From: Melampsora larici-populina 98AG31
Taxonomy: Eukaryota > Basidiomycota > Pucciniomycetes > Pucciniales > Melampsoraceae
Direction of reading: 5' to 3'
Assembly: GCF_000204055.1 (NCBI RefSeq)
Contig: NW_006768803.1
Location: 113,460-177,459, forward strand
Length of the DNA stretch: 64,000 bases
In this document: piece by piece, positions 44,801 through 55,484 of the stretch
Layout: each line of letters opens with the position of its first letter
How positions within the stretch are numbered: the first letter of the stretch is position 1
The notes under the pieces: generated by a model
The model's database searches: none
What the model saw: only the letters and a program-made list of their open reading frames with translations
Told to the model about the DNA's origin: nothing
Program-made: the position numbers and the translations under genes

Positions 44801-47115
44801 GTGTATCTCAGGACAAGTGTCTCTTTTATCAATCTGAAGTTACCTTTTTAGGTTTTGTTATCTCTAGCACTGGACTGAGAATGGACCCTAATAAGTTGAA
44901 AACCATTGCTGACTGGCCTTATCCCGTGAATTCGAAACAGCTTTACAGATTTTTAGGTTTTACCAATTTTTATCGTCGTTTTATTCATCAATTTTCAGCC
45001 ATTTCTTCTCCACTTACAGCTTTGACTCAAAAGACTGCTGACGTAGTGACTGGTTTAGCAAATCCTGAGTGTTTTTATGCTTTCAAAAATCTTCTACATG
45101 CTTTTACGGTTGCTCCTCTTCTTTCCCATTTTGACTTTGAGAAACCCAGGTCATTACAAGTTGATTGTTCAGGTTTTGCAATGGCTGCAATACTCTCTCA
45201 GCCGGATAAGGATGGTAATCTTTTACCTGTATCTTTTTTTTCTCGTAAATTGACTCCAGCTGAAAGAAATTGGCAGGTACATGATCAGGAATTAGGCATT
45301 ATTGTTGAAGCCTTTGAAGAATGGCGAGCCTGGTTAACTGGTACTCCTACTCCAGTAACCGTATTTTCTGATCACGCCAATCTTCGTTATTTCATGACCT
45401 CTCAAAAGTTAACTCCTAGGCAGGCGCATTGGGCTTCTTATCTCAGTTCTTTTCATTTTCAAATTCTTCATACTCCAGGAAAAATTAATCCTGCGGATCC
45501 ATTATCAAGACGTCCTGATTACGAGGTTATATCCAATGAATCAAATAGGATGACTCTTTTGAAGCCATATATGGTAAAAGATGGTGTTTCAGTATGTTCT
45601 ATTGATACCACTTTTATCATTCCTTCTGCTGCGACTCGACAACTTCTCATTGATTCATATAAGGAATATGACGATGTTGATGGATCTAAGCCTCCGCCTC
45701 CATTTTTTACTTTTCGAGGAGGTTTGTGGTGGTTCCGTGATCGGTTATTTGTTCCGCCAACACTTCGTCAGCAAATTCTTTCAGCCTTTCATGACTCTAC
45801 TTCCATGGGGCACCCGGGCGTTGCACATATGTTGAGTGCAGTGACTAGGACCTTTGCTTGGAAAACTGTTCGTAAAGATATTATTGATTTTGTCCGAAGC
45901 TGCGATTCATGTCAGAGAACAAAACACTCTACTCAGAATCAAGTAGGAAGATTAATCCCGTCTGCGATACCGGATCGGCCTTGGAGCACGATAGGTATTG
46001 ATTTTATTGTTAAGTTACCTATATCATCCGGTTGCGATTCCATTTTAGTAATCACAGACCATTTTTCAAAAGGTGCTCACTTCATCCCTTGTCGGGAATC
46101 AATGAGCGCTCCCCAATTAGCATCTCTTTTTATATCTCAATTTTTTCGATATCATGGGTTTCCTGATAAAATTGTTTCAGATCGAGGTTCGACTTTTGTT
46201 TTGGCCTTCTGGATTTCTGTTCAAAGACAGCTACGTATACATCCTGCTCCCTCTACTGCTTTCCACCCACAGACAAATGGACAAACAGAGAGGACGAATC
46301 AGGTTTTAGAGTCATATTTAAGACATTTTATTGGATATCGACAAGATGATTGGGTTGAACTATTACCCATGGCCGAGTTTTGTTTTAACAATTCAACTTC
46401 TTCCTCTACCAATCTTACTCCATTTTTTTCTTGGCAAGGTTTTCACCCTAGAGCCAATAGTTTCACCAAATTCTCAAGGGTTCCACATGCTGATAAATTT
46501 GTAGAACACTTAGAAGCAACTCAATTGAACCTTTTGTTATCTTTGAAGCATGCGAAGCAGGCTCAAGCAGATCAGTACAACAAACACCGTCGAGAAGCTC
46601 CAGTTTATTCGCCTGGGGAATTAGTCTGGTTGTCACGACAAAATATAACCACGGCTAGGCCTTCATCGAAATTAGATTATCGTCGTATTGGACCATTTCC
46701 TGTAGTACAAATGATTGGAAGAAATGTGGTTAAATTAAATTTGGGCAGTACCTATTCAATACTTCATCCCGTTTTTAATACCTCTCTCATCTCACCATAT
46801 ATATCTCCTTCTGTAGGAGGTCGTGTCACCCCGGAAAGACGTATAGAAGGACAAGTGGCACCTACTCATGATTGGAGGCATGTTTCAGCAGTTTTGGATT
46901 ATCGAAAGAAAGGCAAAGCAGCTCCCGAATATTTGTTAAGGTGGTTAGGAAGGCCGATTTCAGATGATACTTGGGTTTCCTTAACAGACATCTCGTCTGA
47001 TTTAGATTTATTTCTTTTAAATTTTCACGCCAAATATCCACAATTTCCATGTCCTTCAAAACTTTTAGATAATCGTTATGCGATGGGATATCAAGCAGCG
47101 TTGGGAAATCTTTAG
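41866..47115 (+). CDS. Gag-Pol polyprotein with C-terminal chromodomain, 1749 aa
   Basis: The start MSASDASPQSQAYQLSS at 41866 is preferred because it is the first ATG followed by Gag-like sequence, although the frame is open upstream to the LTR. Gag core: LVFSGDARKVPGFITTIRD and FGNKFAEERLFLDLQNF; a variant zinc knuckle (CHARKMCHKCLKLYDSTH...C) near 42990. Aspartic protease ALVDSGASGSFVD near 43660. Reverse transcriptase: MPFGLANGPACFQ and YIDDILIFS near 44710. RNase H: LQVDCSGFAMAAILSQ near 45160. Integrase: zinc-binding H/H/C/C around 45790-45930, catalytic GIDFIVKLP near 46000, VSDRGSTFV near 46180 and NGQTERTNQ near 46290. The C-terminal end (DWRHVSAVLDYRKKGKAAPE, YLLRWLGRP, DDTWVSL) is a chromodomain, which in chromoviruses directs integration to marked chromatin. 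No stops or shifts. Confidence 0.93.
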   Translation: MSASDASPQSQAYQLSSTEQQFVNRYLEPRLDAFNKSVTKVFDERNASASDAVVTLVNDAIIRAKNDVMMALRAEFSNKISVDHFDAKLKEGLDSTFATVKRDVLNVLDEELISVRHSSTLVRSAEPPALPDLVFSGDARKVPGFITTIRDTLFSSSSCFANEDQKITWVARHFPLASAPHDWWLSLLRQNDRENGISDSSAFLVTPTPFTIEPLTSLASFFKEFLDKFGNKFAEERLFLDLQNFKQGKLPVGQFISRFNSMAFQLQLSNVVLKNLFTGGLRPDVKDRALKHPDWFKCKTVEERQAVAKMASEQIMHVVANSSSLPVQRSFSSPPIVPIPRDPNAMEVDVNAINARPTFPPLPNGISFQFFVKFCHARKMCHKCLKLYDSTHRTPDGKSLCPNAPPKTTQEIETFMNFHQSRGPSSVSAVSDLPQHMQRANNHRQPHVSAPPRSFQDVSAGFAQVPVQPYQLPPHMYNLSPTQYTLPSVQGPVPLQHPGFPQAMGVPAAVATQDPVQQVAALFSEYQNINQSTYYDNLQTDSLDARPMFDPTGDGISDEPTISSISAIHFKNSSTMDHRLILSVDLIVNGVVFPAKALVDSGASGSFVDKAFVRKHDLSLSLRPFPLKCVTFDGSEGKDGLVTHSWKGVLSISDVTGSLFKSSISLDVTSLSGYDLILGMDWLRSHDGWVGGCGPSLRLESPINHSFSKITGEYSSFASLSNLSSSAFSSSLITPSLSSSILSSSLITPSSISWEKSIPLEFRRFADVFNSQGPTTLPPHRPAFDMEIRLKEGAVPTYGGSYLLLKDEGGELKDWIDAQLAKGNIRHSSSPAASPIFFVKVPGKKNRPCVDYRSLNSMTIRDSFPIPLLGDLLTKVSGCRYFTKLDLKSAFNFIRVREGDEWKTAFRTPWGLFECLVMPFGLANGPACFQRFIQSVLSEFLGISCFVYIDDILIFSKTRQEHQIHVEQVLLKLQQNELRVSQDKCLFYQSEVTFLGFVISSTGLRMDPNKLKTIADWPYPVNSKQLYRFLGFTNFYRRFIHQFSAISSPLTALTQKTADVVTGLANPECFYAFKNLLHAFTVAPLLSHFDFEKPRSLQVDCSGFAMAAILSQPDKDGNLLPVSFFSRKLTPAERNWQVHDQELGIIVEAFEEWRAWLTGTPTPVTVFSDHANLRYFMTSQKLTPRQAHWASYLSSFHFQILHTPGKINPADPLSRRPDYEVISNESNRMTLLKPYMVKDGVSVCSIDTTFIIPSAATRQLLIDSYKEYDDVDGSKPPPPFFTFRGGLWWFRDRLFVPPTLRQQILSAFHDSTSMGHPGVAHMLSAVTRTFAWKTVRKDIIDFVRSCDSCQRTKHSTQNQVGRLIPSAIPDRPWSTIGIDFIVKLPISSGCDSILVITDHFSKGAHFIPCRESMSAPQLASLFISQFFRYHGFPDKIVSDRGSTFVLAFWISVQRQLRIHPAPSTAFHPQTNGQTERTNQVLESYLRHFIGYRQDDWVELLPMAEFCFNNSTSSSTNLTPFFSWQGFHPRANSFTKFSRVPHADKFVEHLEATQLNLLLSLKHAKQAQADQYNKHRREAPVYSPGELVWLSRQNITTARPSSKLDYRRIGPFPVVQMIGRNVVKLNLGSTYSILHPVFNTSLISPYISPSVGGRVTPERRIEGQVAPTHDWRHVSAVLDYRKKGKAAPEYLLRWLGRPISDDTWVSLTDISSDLDLFLLNFHAKYPQFPCPSKLLDNRYAMGYQAALGNL

Positions 47116-47134
47116 GGTAGACGAAAATCATTAT

Positions 47135-47409
47135 TGTAATGATTTGTAATATTGTAAAGAAATATTCAAATCTACTAGGAGATATTATCAAATGTAAAAG
47201 AGATGGAATGATTGGAAATGGTTGTTATAGCGAATATGGTTGTTAGGATAAAATGTTACAAACTGTTTATGGATATATATGTTGTTAGTTTACAATTGTT
47301 TTATTCTTTTCTTATCGAATTATTAAAGTAGCTTTATCACTCTTAAAAACTAGAACAAAACTCGTGATAAGAGCAATGCTCCACGAGACCCTAGACAAGA
47401 GCCCTTACA
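47135..47409 (+). repeat. 3' LTR of the 41-47 kb element
   Basis: 275 bp. It differs from the 5' LTR by GGATATATAT against GTATATATAT and TATCACT against TATAACT, both transversions. Confidence 0.95.
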
Positions 47410-47414
47410 GTTGT

Positions 47415-47960
47415 GCCCTGTGTGATGGAGCCCGGTAACTGCTTTCAGTCCGCAGGCGTCCATCACTTAGACTACAATGCAACCAATTAGCGCTACACCA
47501 GGGGGTAAACTTCCTCGGCCTCGGATCGTTCTGGAAACGTGTCCAGGAATTTTGTTGCGAGAACCAAGACAAAGCAGTTCCGGTAACGAAATGAGGAGAA
47601 CCGTGTGACAATCAGTTGTTTTCAACGGTTTTTGTGGGTTCAAGACGACCAAAAATCGTAGTCAAAGATGGCATGAAGGTTGGTCAAGACTCGGATGAGA
47701 CAATACCTTGAACCAAGTGCAACCATCTGGTTGTGATGCGATGTGTTTGACCTCGTCAATCTTTGCTCGGCTGAGCTGTCAATCGATGGGTCCAGCACTC
47801 TTGCATACAGCTTACTTTTCGGTGACTGCTACGTGATGGAAGCGTTTTTGTTTCGAAAAACCTGGACACGTTCTGGACACGCTCCAAAACAATTAAAATG
47901 TCGTAGCGTGTCTGTAACGCTATCGATCCTACTTTTGGAACGTGTCACTTACCCCCTGGT
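47415..47960. other. unique-looking spacer
   Basis: No gene or clear repeat in this interval. It continues the pre-insertion sequence left of 41143. The phrase CTGGACACG/TTCTGGACACG occurs twice near 47861-47880. Confidence 0.4.
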
Positions 47961-48116
47961 GTACACAAATATGAAAACCGTACAAAAAACCTGCATGAAA
48001 AATCCGCATGAAACCGCATGGTTTTTTTAGGTTTCCCCGCAAAAATCAAAAAAACCATGCGGGTTTTCATGCGGTTTTCCATACGGTTTTCCCATACGGT
48101 TTTGATATTTGTGTAC
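47961..48116. repeat. 156-bp palindromic hairpin built of short CATGCGG-type units
   Basis: The left arm starts GTACACAAATATGAAAACCG and the right arm ends with its inverted copy (GGTTTTGATATTTGTGTAC). Each arm is itself a run of 10-14-bp units, AAAACCGTA, AAAACCTGCATG, AAAATCCGCATG, AAACCGCATGG, and the centre is an A/T-rich loop near 48025-48045. No target duplication is evident. It lies about 350 bp upstream of the Tnp2-like gene start. Confidence 0.85.
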
Positions 48117-48469
48117 CGCTATTGCATTGTAGCTGTTTCATTCAAATTAATCCCTTCTGAGAGCATAAAAAGCCTCTCTTCCACATCTTTTCTGTGTATC
48201 TTTAGCTTGACTTTTACTTTCAACTTCTGCAATCTCAGAATTCTACAGAAAAAAAATACCTAGCCCAGACTTTGACATTTGATTGATTGATTGCTGTTGC
48301 CTCTCCCTGAATTTTACGCTCAATTGACCTCTGCGCCAGATTGCCACATTTTTCTCACTATCAGCAAAAATATAATAAAACGCTTTTTACAACAGTTCAT
48401 TCAAACATCACTTCATTCTACTTCTAACAATTTTACGATCATCATCTGACCTGTGATCAAATAGCTTCA

Positions 48470-51400
48470 ATGTCTAACTCAGTCAAAACCTACCGGGTCG
48501 CAGAATGTGAGTTGTTCCTGTCTCATCTTGCATTTAGACTGACTTATCAATATCTTGTGTAGTCTTCGAATGTGAAGAACTGGCCAACGGAGAGAAGCGA
48601 TATACCTGCTTGCTTTGTGCAGGAAGACCCACAACGGACTATGAGGCCCACATGCAGCTTGAAAACCATTGTTATCTGGTGACTCAGCACATCAGAAACA
48701 AGATGACACACCTCAACTCCCAAAGGGGAATGCAAACACAGGTTTCAAATCATCCTGTCACTGACAATCCCTCTGTTCAAACAGGTCATCATGAGTTGGA
48801 GGGTTATGAGTATTCCAGTGACATGGATACAGATCTGGATCAAGAAAATGTGTTTCACGCACAATCCTCTCCATTTAATTTGGAAGCTTCCAATTACTCA
48901 AATTCAGAATCTTCTGGTATAATGTCTGATTTGTCAAACTCAAATTCAACTGTGGGAGCAGCATCATTAGATGATGATTCTGAGATGGATGAACTTGATG
49001 AGAACTTCTTACAAATACAGGCAGAAGTTGTAAACATGACAAAGCATGTGGACCCATGGTTTCCTGTGGGAAGGGATGAGGTAATGAATGACTCATTTGG
49101 TCAGTTTTCCCTCTTTAATACACAAATACTAAAGATACATGTATCTCTTTTTTCTGGATTCAAAAGAATGTAGCAGGACTGATTGCTTTGGGCAGCACAC
49201 ATACCCAGACTTCCAGAAAATCATATGATGGCTTCAAGCTAGCATCAAGAGTGATGCAAACCAATCTTCCATTCTGGAATACAATGTCTTCCCTGCGAAA
49301 GGTGCTTAGGTCAATGCTTGGCATAAGTGTTAAAGAGTTTGAATCACCCCTGGGTAAAACCTGCCACACCTTAGTTATTGAAGAGCAGCTGAGATTGGTG
49401 AGTTTATTTTAACTTATGTTTGCAGTTGAGGTGCCTACCTATAATACATATAACATAACACACATTGATATTTCTGGTCATCTACTATTCAGAACTTGGC
49501 CAACCCAATTGTGGCCAAACATCTCCAGTGTTATCCTGAGGTCCGCTCTGACAGGCTTGTAAAGGACTTTAAACATTGTGGGAAATGGCTTCATGGTCTT
49601 ACAAGGGAATTTAGGGCCCCAATGGCAAAAACACCAGCTGGAGTTTTTTATATCTATGAGCCAGCACGGCTTAAGGATGGAAGTCTGGTAGTACCATCAC
49701 ATTTCTACCAATTGGATGGTGTGCTTCATGCAAAAATTTTGAAGGCAGAAATTAACATATTGGGTGACTCTACATATCAAGTTTTGATCCCAGAAGAGCC
49801 TGATTTTGGAATTCAAGATTCAATCAATTGTGATGAACTATTGCTGCCTTTCCCAAAGGTAAAGATAAGCAAGGCAGGTGGAAGTCTTATCAACCATTGT
49901 AGGGGATTGATATTTCAAAAATCTTCTTCTTCAGAATTACTGGAAGCAATACCTTCACCAAATCCCTGGAGAAAGAGGGCAAATGGCCGTGTCATCCGCC
50001 ACATGCCACTTACTCTATATTGTGATGATACTTCAGGAAATATCAGCAAAAGATGGAATAAACACATGTCCTTTTATTTCAATCTTTTGGGCCTTCCTGC
50101 CAGATTAGTTCATCTGGACTTCAATACTTTGTTCTTGGCTACTACCAATGAGGGTACAGCATTAGAATTGGCTGATGACCTGGTGGATCAGCTGAAGTGG
50201 GTTTTTTTTCTGTTTTCACACTGATTCTCAGTACCTGACATTTTTCTCTGTTCAAAGTGTCCTGAGCTCTGAAGGCTGTGTTGCCTATGATTCTGAAACA
50301 CAAGAGGAAGTATTGATTATGGCAATTCCGCTTTGTATTCTTGGCGACTCGCCTATGCATGCTGAGGTGTCAAATACACGTCAACCAGCCTCATCATTGG
50401 CTCCTTGCAGGATATGTACCTTGTCGGCTCCAAGCATGAATGCAAAATGTAGTCATCAGTATGTGGAAGATTTTATGGGGCTGGATCAAGAAGGAAACCC
50501 AAAGCATTTTGAACCAAGATCATGGAGTGATACAGCCAATAAAAGTCGAGTACTGTGGCAGGAATCAAGGTTTCCAAATTCAATTCAAAAGGTGGAAAAT
50601 CTGGCAAAACTTTGGGGAATTAAGAATCACACAAATCAGAATTTCATTGATGATGTTTGCAAATGCCATCGTGAATACCCAAATACCAACAAGCCAATTC
50701 AAATGGCTGAAGATTATGAAAATAGATACAAGGATAGGTTATTCAATCCCTTTCTACGCTTAAATGGATTTGATGGACATATGGACACACCTGTGGAGGC
50801 CTTGCATGTTATCCTTTTGGGGGTAACAAAGTATTTATATAGAGATTGTGTAAGCCGCCTATCAGAAATTCAGAAAGAAGATTTGAAGCGCAAGTGGAAG
50901 AGTTTGAATTCATCAGCTTTAGGACGGGAAGCAATACAACCCGATTGCATGGTTACATATGCAAAAAGTTTAAATGGAAAAGAGTTCAAAATTGTCTTGC
51001 AAGCAGCAACATTTGTTCTGGGTGAATACCTGTCTCCATTGTATAGGCAAGTATGGCTTGACTTGGGTCATGTTGCATCAATGGTTTTTCAGCCCGAAAT
51101 CAGAGACCTGGACTCATTTTGTAATGAAATAGACCACCTGATTGACCGTTTCCTAGTTGGAGTTGTGCGCCTCTCAGCCCAATGGTTCAACAAACCCAAG
51201 TTCCATATCATGAAACACTTTACTATGTCCATCAGGCAATTTGGACCCCCATCACTTTTTGCAACTGAATCTTTTGAAAGAATGAATGGTGTTGTTCGGA
51301 AGTTTTCAATTCATTCAAATTGACAAAATCCAGGAAGAGATATTGCTATTTCCGCAAACAACTTCAATGTACTTCGGCATCTTTCTTCAGGTGGGTTGAT

Positions 51401-52305
51401 AAAACATCCAACCAATGGCTTTTGGACCAAACCTGGAGACAGGGTCGTAGAGATCCTGGTGAATGATGAGTCTATCTCTGAAGCGCTTGGTTACAACAAG
51501 GATGTCTTTCGAAGCAATTACCAAGAGGTCCCTTATTGTCAACCAGTTCCTCCAAGAATTGTCTCCACACGTGCATCTTTCAAAATCTGTGATGATAGAT
51601 TACCTTGGACACCTTCCAGAAGTGCCAAATTACCAAATCAACAAACTGCAAAAGAAGGGTCTTTTATATTACTCAAGGTCTCTATTCCTCAATCTCCTGA
51701 TACATATGATAAACAAGTAGGCTTGGTGAAGGGTATTTGGAGGACTCCAGACTCAAGATTAGATGAAAGTGTTGTGCTAGAGCTAGAAATGGCTAGGTTA
51801 TCCAATCACCACCCATTCTATTGTATGAGGGCTGTAATACTTACTGGCCAAAAAGTGTGTGCCTATCCATGGGTAAGCCATTGAATCACTCAAGCCAGGA
51901 ATATTGATATTTGACTCATCATTCTTTTTAACTCAGGAAATTATATGCATGCTCAATGTACAGCACAACTGCTATGACTCAAGATGCGAGATCAAGCCAT
52001 CAGTCAAGTATCCTAATGAACCACGCCCACTCAAAAATCTTGAGCCAGTTTGGGTTCATGAACAAAACCCTTATTACATCCTAAATACTGCTTCACTGAT
52101 TTCAGCATCTCTTTACAGAGAGTTAGGCCTGATACAGATCATCCCATATACACCTTCAGAAAGGATAGATGCCATCACTATGGGCATACACCAGTGGGCA
52201 GATAAAAAAAAGCAGACCAAGTTGGCCAAAGAAGCCAAGGCAGCCATAGAAAAACAACAAGGGACCAAGGCAAACCACAAGGGCAAAGGGAGGGCAAGGA
52301 AATAA
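48470..52305 (+). pseudogene. Tnp2/CACTA-like transposase gene with one internal stop, 1157 codons
   Basis: Six exons (48470-48506, 48563-49080, 49167-49397, 49493-50196, 50258-51872, 51937-52305) total 3474 nt in one frame, broken only by TGA at 51321-51323 (codon 852), one C-to-T step from CGA. The N-terminus has a C2H2-type finger (YTCLLC, then EAHMQLENH). An acidic serine-rich stretch follows. The core matches a multi-copy basidiomycete family that I take to be Tnp2-related: YCDDTSGNISKRWNKHMSFY, ILGDSPMHAEVSNTR, CRICTLS, LRLNGFDGHMDTPVEALHV, ILLGVTKYLYRD, and FGPPSLFATESFERMNGVV just before the stop. Asp in CDDTSGN, Asp in GDSPMHAE and Glu in ATESFER are plausible DDE residues. The tail is lysine-rich. 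The family assignment rests on motif memory; the gene structure is firm. Confidence 0.7.
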
Positions 52306-52887
52306 CAATACTCAATAATTTGAATGTAAACCACATATTTCTTTGGGAGATGATCCATATTTTAGTATGTCCTTGATCTGATAATGCTTTTATCAGACTT
52401 TAAATATTCTGTTGACAGTTGTCTTGGTTAAATCCACATCTTTACCATTTGTATCATTCATTTTTGATAAAAAATGTTATCTTCTTGGACATTTCAGGCC
52501 TTTATTGTTCTGTTAGATTGTGAATCTGTTTCCAGATTGTTTCAATTAGGAATATCATATTGTTTGTATTGTTATCATCTTTCCTTTTTGTTCAACAAAA
52601 TGATGATGAATGAAAGATGATTCTCTAAAAGCATGTTGACTGTCTTTATTGGACTTGTCAAAATCTTTGTTAAATTTGAAAAAAGTCTGAAACCCCGGCA
52701 CAGAACCCCAATTTGGGCCGGGTCAAGTTCCACAAACATGGAGCTTGCTCACTTGAAATTGCCTTGCCCTCCTCTGAATTTCTCCTCTGCGCTGTCTGGA
52801 CTTGATCAAGATCAAATCACCAATCCCTTCACATTTCTTGGTGTCGTTTTATTCTTGTTTTTTCAGTCTTGTTTCATTCTTGCCAAA
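52306..52887. other. AT-rich spacer
   Basis: Between the Tnp2-like gene and the following orphan gene on the same strand. AT-rich, with no gene supported. The last 200 bp presumably hold the promoter of the gene starting at 52888. Confidence 0.4.
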
Positions 52888-55199
52888 ATGAATCCAACAT
52901 CAGGCCAATCAAACCCTCATCAAACCACATTTCCACCTAATCACTATCATGTACCAGCGGGCCATCCTCAAGTCACACCCTACCATCAAGCAGTCAATTG
53001 ACTTTATGACACCATGCCTGCTCAACATCATTACTTTCCTCCAGACACCCCCTACCATCCAGCAGTTCATCAACGGTACAAAACCACTCCCACCGCAGCA
53101 CCACCAAATCTATATCCTGTACCAATTGGGCAACCTCAACACACACCCAACCCCAATCACTTGTTTCACAGTGATCCTCCACCTTTAAATCTTACAGTTT
53201 CACCTTCACATCACAATCTCTCGCTATACCAATAATCACACCCTAACCCATCTCCCCCACATCTTAATTCCACAAGCTCTGAGGTGGTCCAGAAGAAAAA
53301 GCTCTGTCCATCTTTTTCCAAGCCCCAACCACGACCAAAGTCAAAGTATGCTAATCGCCGTAATGAAAATCTATCACCTCCACCCTCATCAACTAGCTAC
53401 AACCTTCTGCAAAACTATCAGCACAATTCAAGCTCATCTAAACAAGCACGCCATACGCTTCTAACTGACAAAGACTCCAATTTAAATTACAACAGCGAGG
53501 GTGAGGATGATGATGGGAATGAAGGCAAACAAAACAACTATGAATTTCCTGATGACCACTCGGAGGATCCCTTTGCTAAAGATGACGATGACGCATCATC
53601 TGAAGATCTTCCGCTAGAGGACTCGTTCAACCAACGTAGCAGGCAGGACACCCCTAGTACTGCCTCCAAAACTCCTGGGATGCTCAATGCAACTGACTTT
53701 GCTATGTTTCAACAAATTACGTCCCAGTTTGCTATCCACATAGAAGATATTACCCGCGTGCGACATGTATTTGAGGCAAGTTTTTTCCTTCATCATCAAC
53801 GAGCAAAGCTTTGTGTGACTTATCTGTCAAAACCTTAGGAACCCAAAGCACATAGACGAGACCTTGCCGTGGTATGTATGGTAGCTGAGATGATAGGTCA
53901 TGTCCGTGATCTAAAGGCCCTTGTACAATCTGGTCCTTCTACTGGGAGCCAGAAGACTACAATGCCTGTCACAATTGGTCATGATGAGTGGAAGGATAGT
54001 GAAAAACTACGAGTAAGTACCCAGTTAGGAGTTCATATATCACACATACTATGTAAACTCACTTGATCTCCGGCTTTCTCCGCCTCTCTGCTTACATCGA
54101 CAGAACATGATAAGAACCCGCATCCAGAAATACATCGGTCAATCAAAGACCGAATCATATAACGGTAATTTAACTAAAAAAGCTCAGCCAGTCGAGTTCT
54201 CACTTGAGAACCGGGTGATGGTAAGTCCCAATTCACTGAATCTTGTGTGATTCGACACTGACAGTGTTCTGTCTATCTATTCTCCCAAGAACTACCTTCG
54301 TAAACATGCAAACGACGAATTCAACCTTGCTCACCTCCCTCCGGACTTCTGCAAAGGCGATGTCAAGTCCATCCAGCTTACTCTCAAGGTCATCAAAAAG
54401 ATAGCCACCTATCAACGCAGTGTGTTTCAGGAGAAGGTCAGCCAAGGCCAAATACAATCTCAATTGCATCATGCTAATGATGCATCATCCATCAGATCCT
54501 CACCAACCTATTGATGAAGAATAGGACTCGATCTGGCGCAGTTCCGAGTCTCAAGGGGCTAATCAGCATGGTATGTTATCATTCCATGCAACTGTAATGA
54601 TTCAGTCAACTTACCTCAAAAGCCATTAGATTGTCCGTAGCCGAAACCCTGACATCGATTATTGCACAGACGATCAGATCTATGCCAAAACTTCATTAGA
54701 GGACAAACGTCGTTATGTGTTGATTGTAAGTCAGTTTGAACCTTTCCTTTTACATTTTCTGACATTTCATTTTTGTCATCAAGCGTATGATTGGTATCCA
54801 GTATCTCCGCACCCCCACCATCGCGATCGATGGCCAAAAACAACATCGGCCAAAGTCGATGTGGGTTTGGGTTGATAGACAGTCGGTGGCGTTGTCAAAA
54901 TACCCCAAAGAAGGGTGTGCTCGGTAAGTGACTTGCTCCTGTCCCAGTGCACAGTACACATGAGCTGATGCAATCTCGATCAAATCCTTTGTAGGTTTTA
55001 TGAAATCCTCATGGATCTTGATAAAGAATTCGACGGGTTGCGCAGTTTATCCACCATCGAAGAGCAGACAGGGCGCGAACTCCAACTACCTCGACATATG
55101 ACGTACGCGCTCCCCGATGTGAAAGATCAACAACCAGTAGTAACAAGAGACGATTTAGTAGAAGAAGAAGAAGAAGATTTAAGGAAGAAGAAGATTTAG
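52888..55199 (+). pseudogene. eight-exon orphan gene with two in-frame stops, 613 codons
   Basis: I do not recognise this protein. Exons 52888-53775, 53839-54012, 54104-54220, 54290-54436, 54496-54570, 54630-54725, 54784-54923 and 54995-55199 sum to 1842 nt. The first intron has a GC donor (GAG/GCAAGT); the others are GT-AG. The N-terminal third is Pro/His/Gln-rich with a loosely repeated TPYH-type phrase, followed by a basic patch (KPQPRPKSKYANRR) and an acidic stretch (SEGEDDDGNEG, FAKDDDDASSED). The middle and C-terminal parts look globular (NYLRKHANDEFNLAHLPPDF, RYVLIRMIGIQYLRTPTIAI), ending in an acidic EEEEEDL tail. TGA at 52999 and TAA at 53233 break exon 1; both are one C-to-T step from sense codons. 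A first-exon intron removing the TGA cannot be excluded. It follows the Tnp2-like gene by 580 bp and may be its passenger. Confidence 0.55.
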
Positions 55200-55340
55200 A
55201 GGACGATGATGATGTAGAGGAAGATGATGGTGTAGAGGAACAATCCAATCATCAACAATAGAAACACTTTATAAAAATATTCTTCACTCGATTCCAATAA
55301 AAAGGAACCAATCCCACATTCATATACATTCATATACCTT

Positions 55341-55484
55341 CATATACATTCATTTAGGAGCAGATTTCTTTTATACAAGTCTCAATTCTTTCCTTTTTGT
55401 TAATTTTCTTTTCATATACATTCATTTAGATTCAGATGTCTTTTATACGTGTCTCGACTGTTTTCTTTTTGTTAATTTTCTTTG
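55341..55484. repeat. 72-bp tandem duplication
   Basis: Two units (55341-55412 and 55413-55484), each starting CATATACATTCATTTAG and ending TTTTTGTTAATTTTCTTT. Short CATATACATTCATATAC repeats precede them from about 55319. They lie just beyond the 3' end of the orphan gene. Confidence 0.85.

Larger units (their letters stand above)
41148..47409 (+). mobile_element. young intact Ty3/gypsy chromovirus-like element
   Basis: LTRs of 275 bp (41148-41422 and 47135-47409, TGTAATG...CCTTACA) differ at only two positions that I can see. A perfect 5-bp target duplication GTTGT lies at 41143-41147 and 47410-47414. One uninterrupted Gag-Pol frame fills the inside. Everything indicates a recent, potentially competent insertion. 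The sequence after the 5' LTR (AGTATAATTCAATC) is not a standard TGG-type primer site; AATTC-containing complementarity to the LTR (CGAATTATT near 41329) leaves self-priming possible but unproven. Confidence 0.95.

Noticed and set aside
47415..47510. tRNA-like or SINE-like sequence on the minus strand (TAGCGCTAATTGG resembling an A box)
   Set aside because: No TTCRANY T-loop or B box at the right distance and the acceptor and T stems do not pair.
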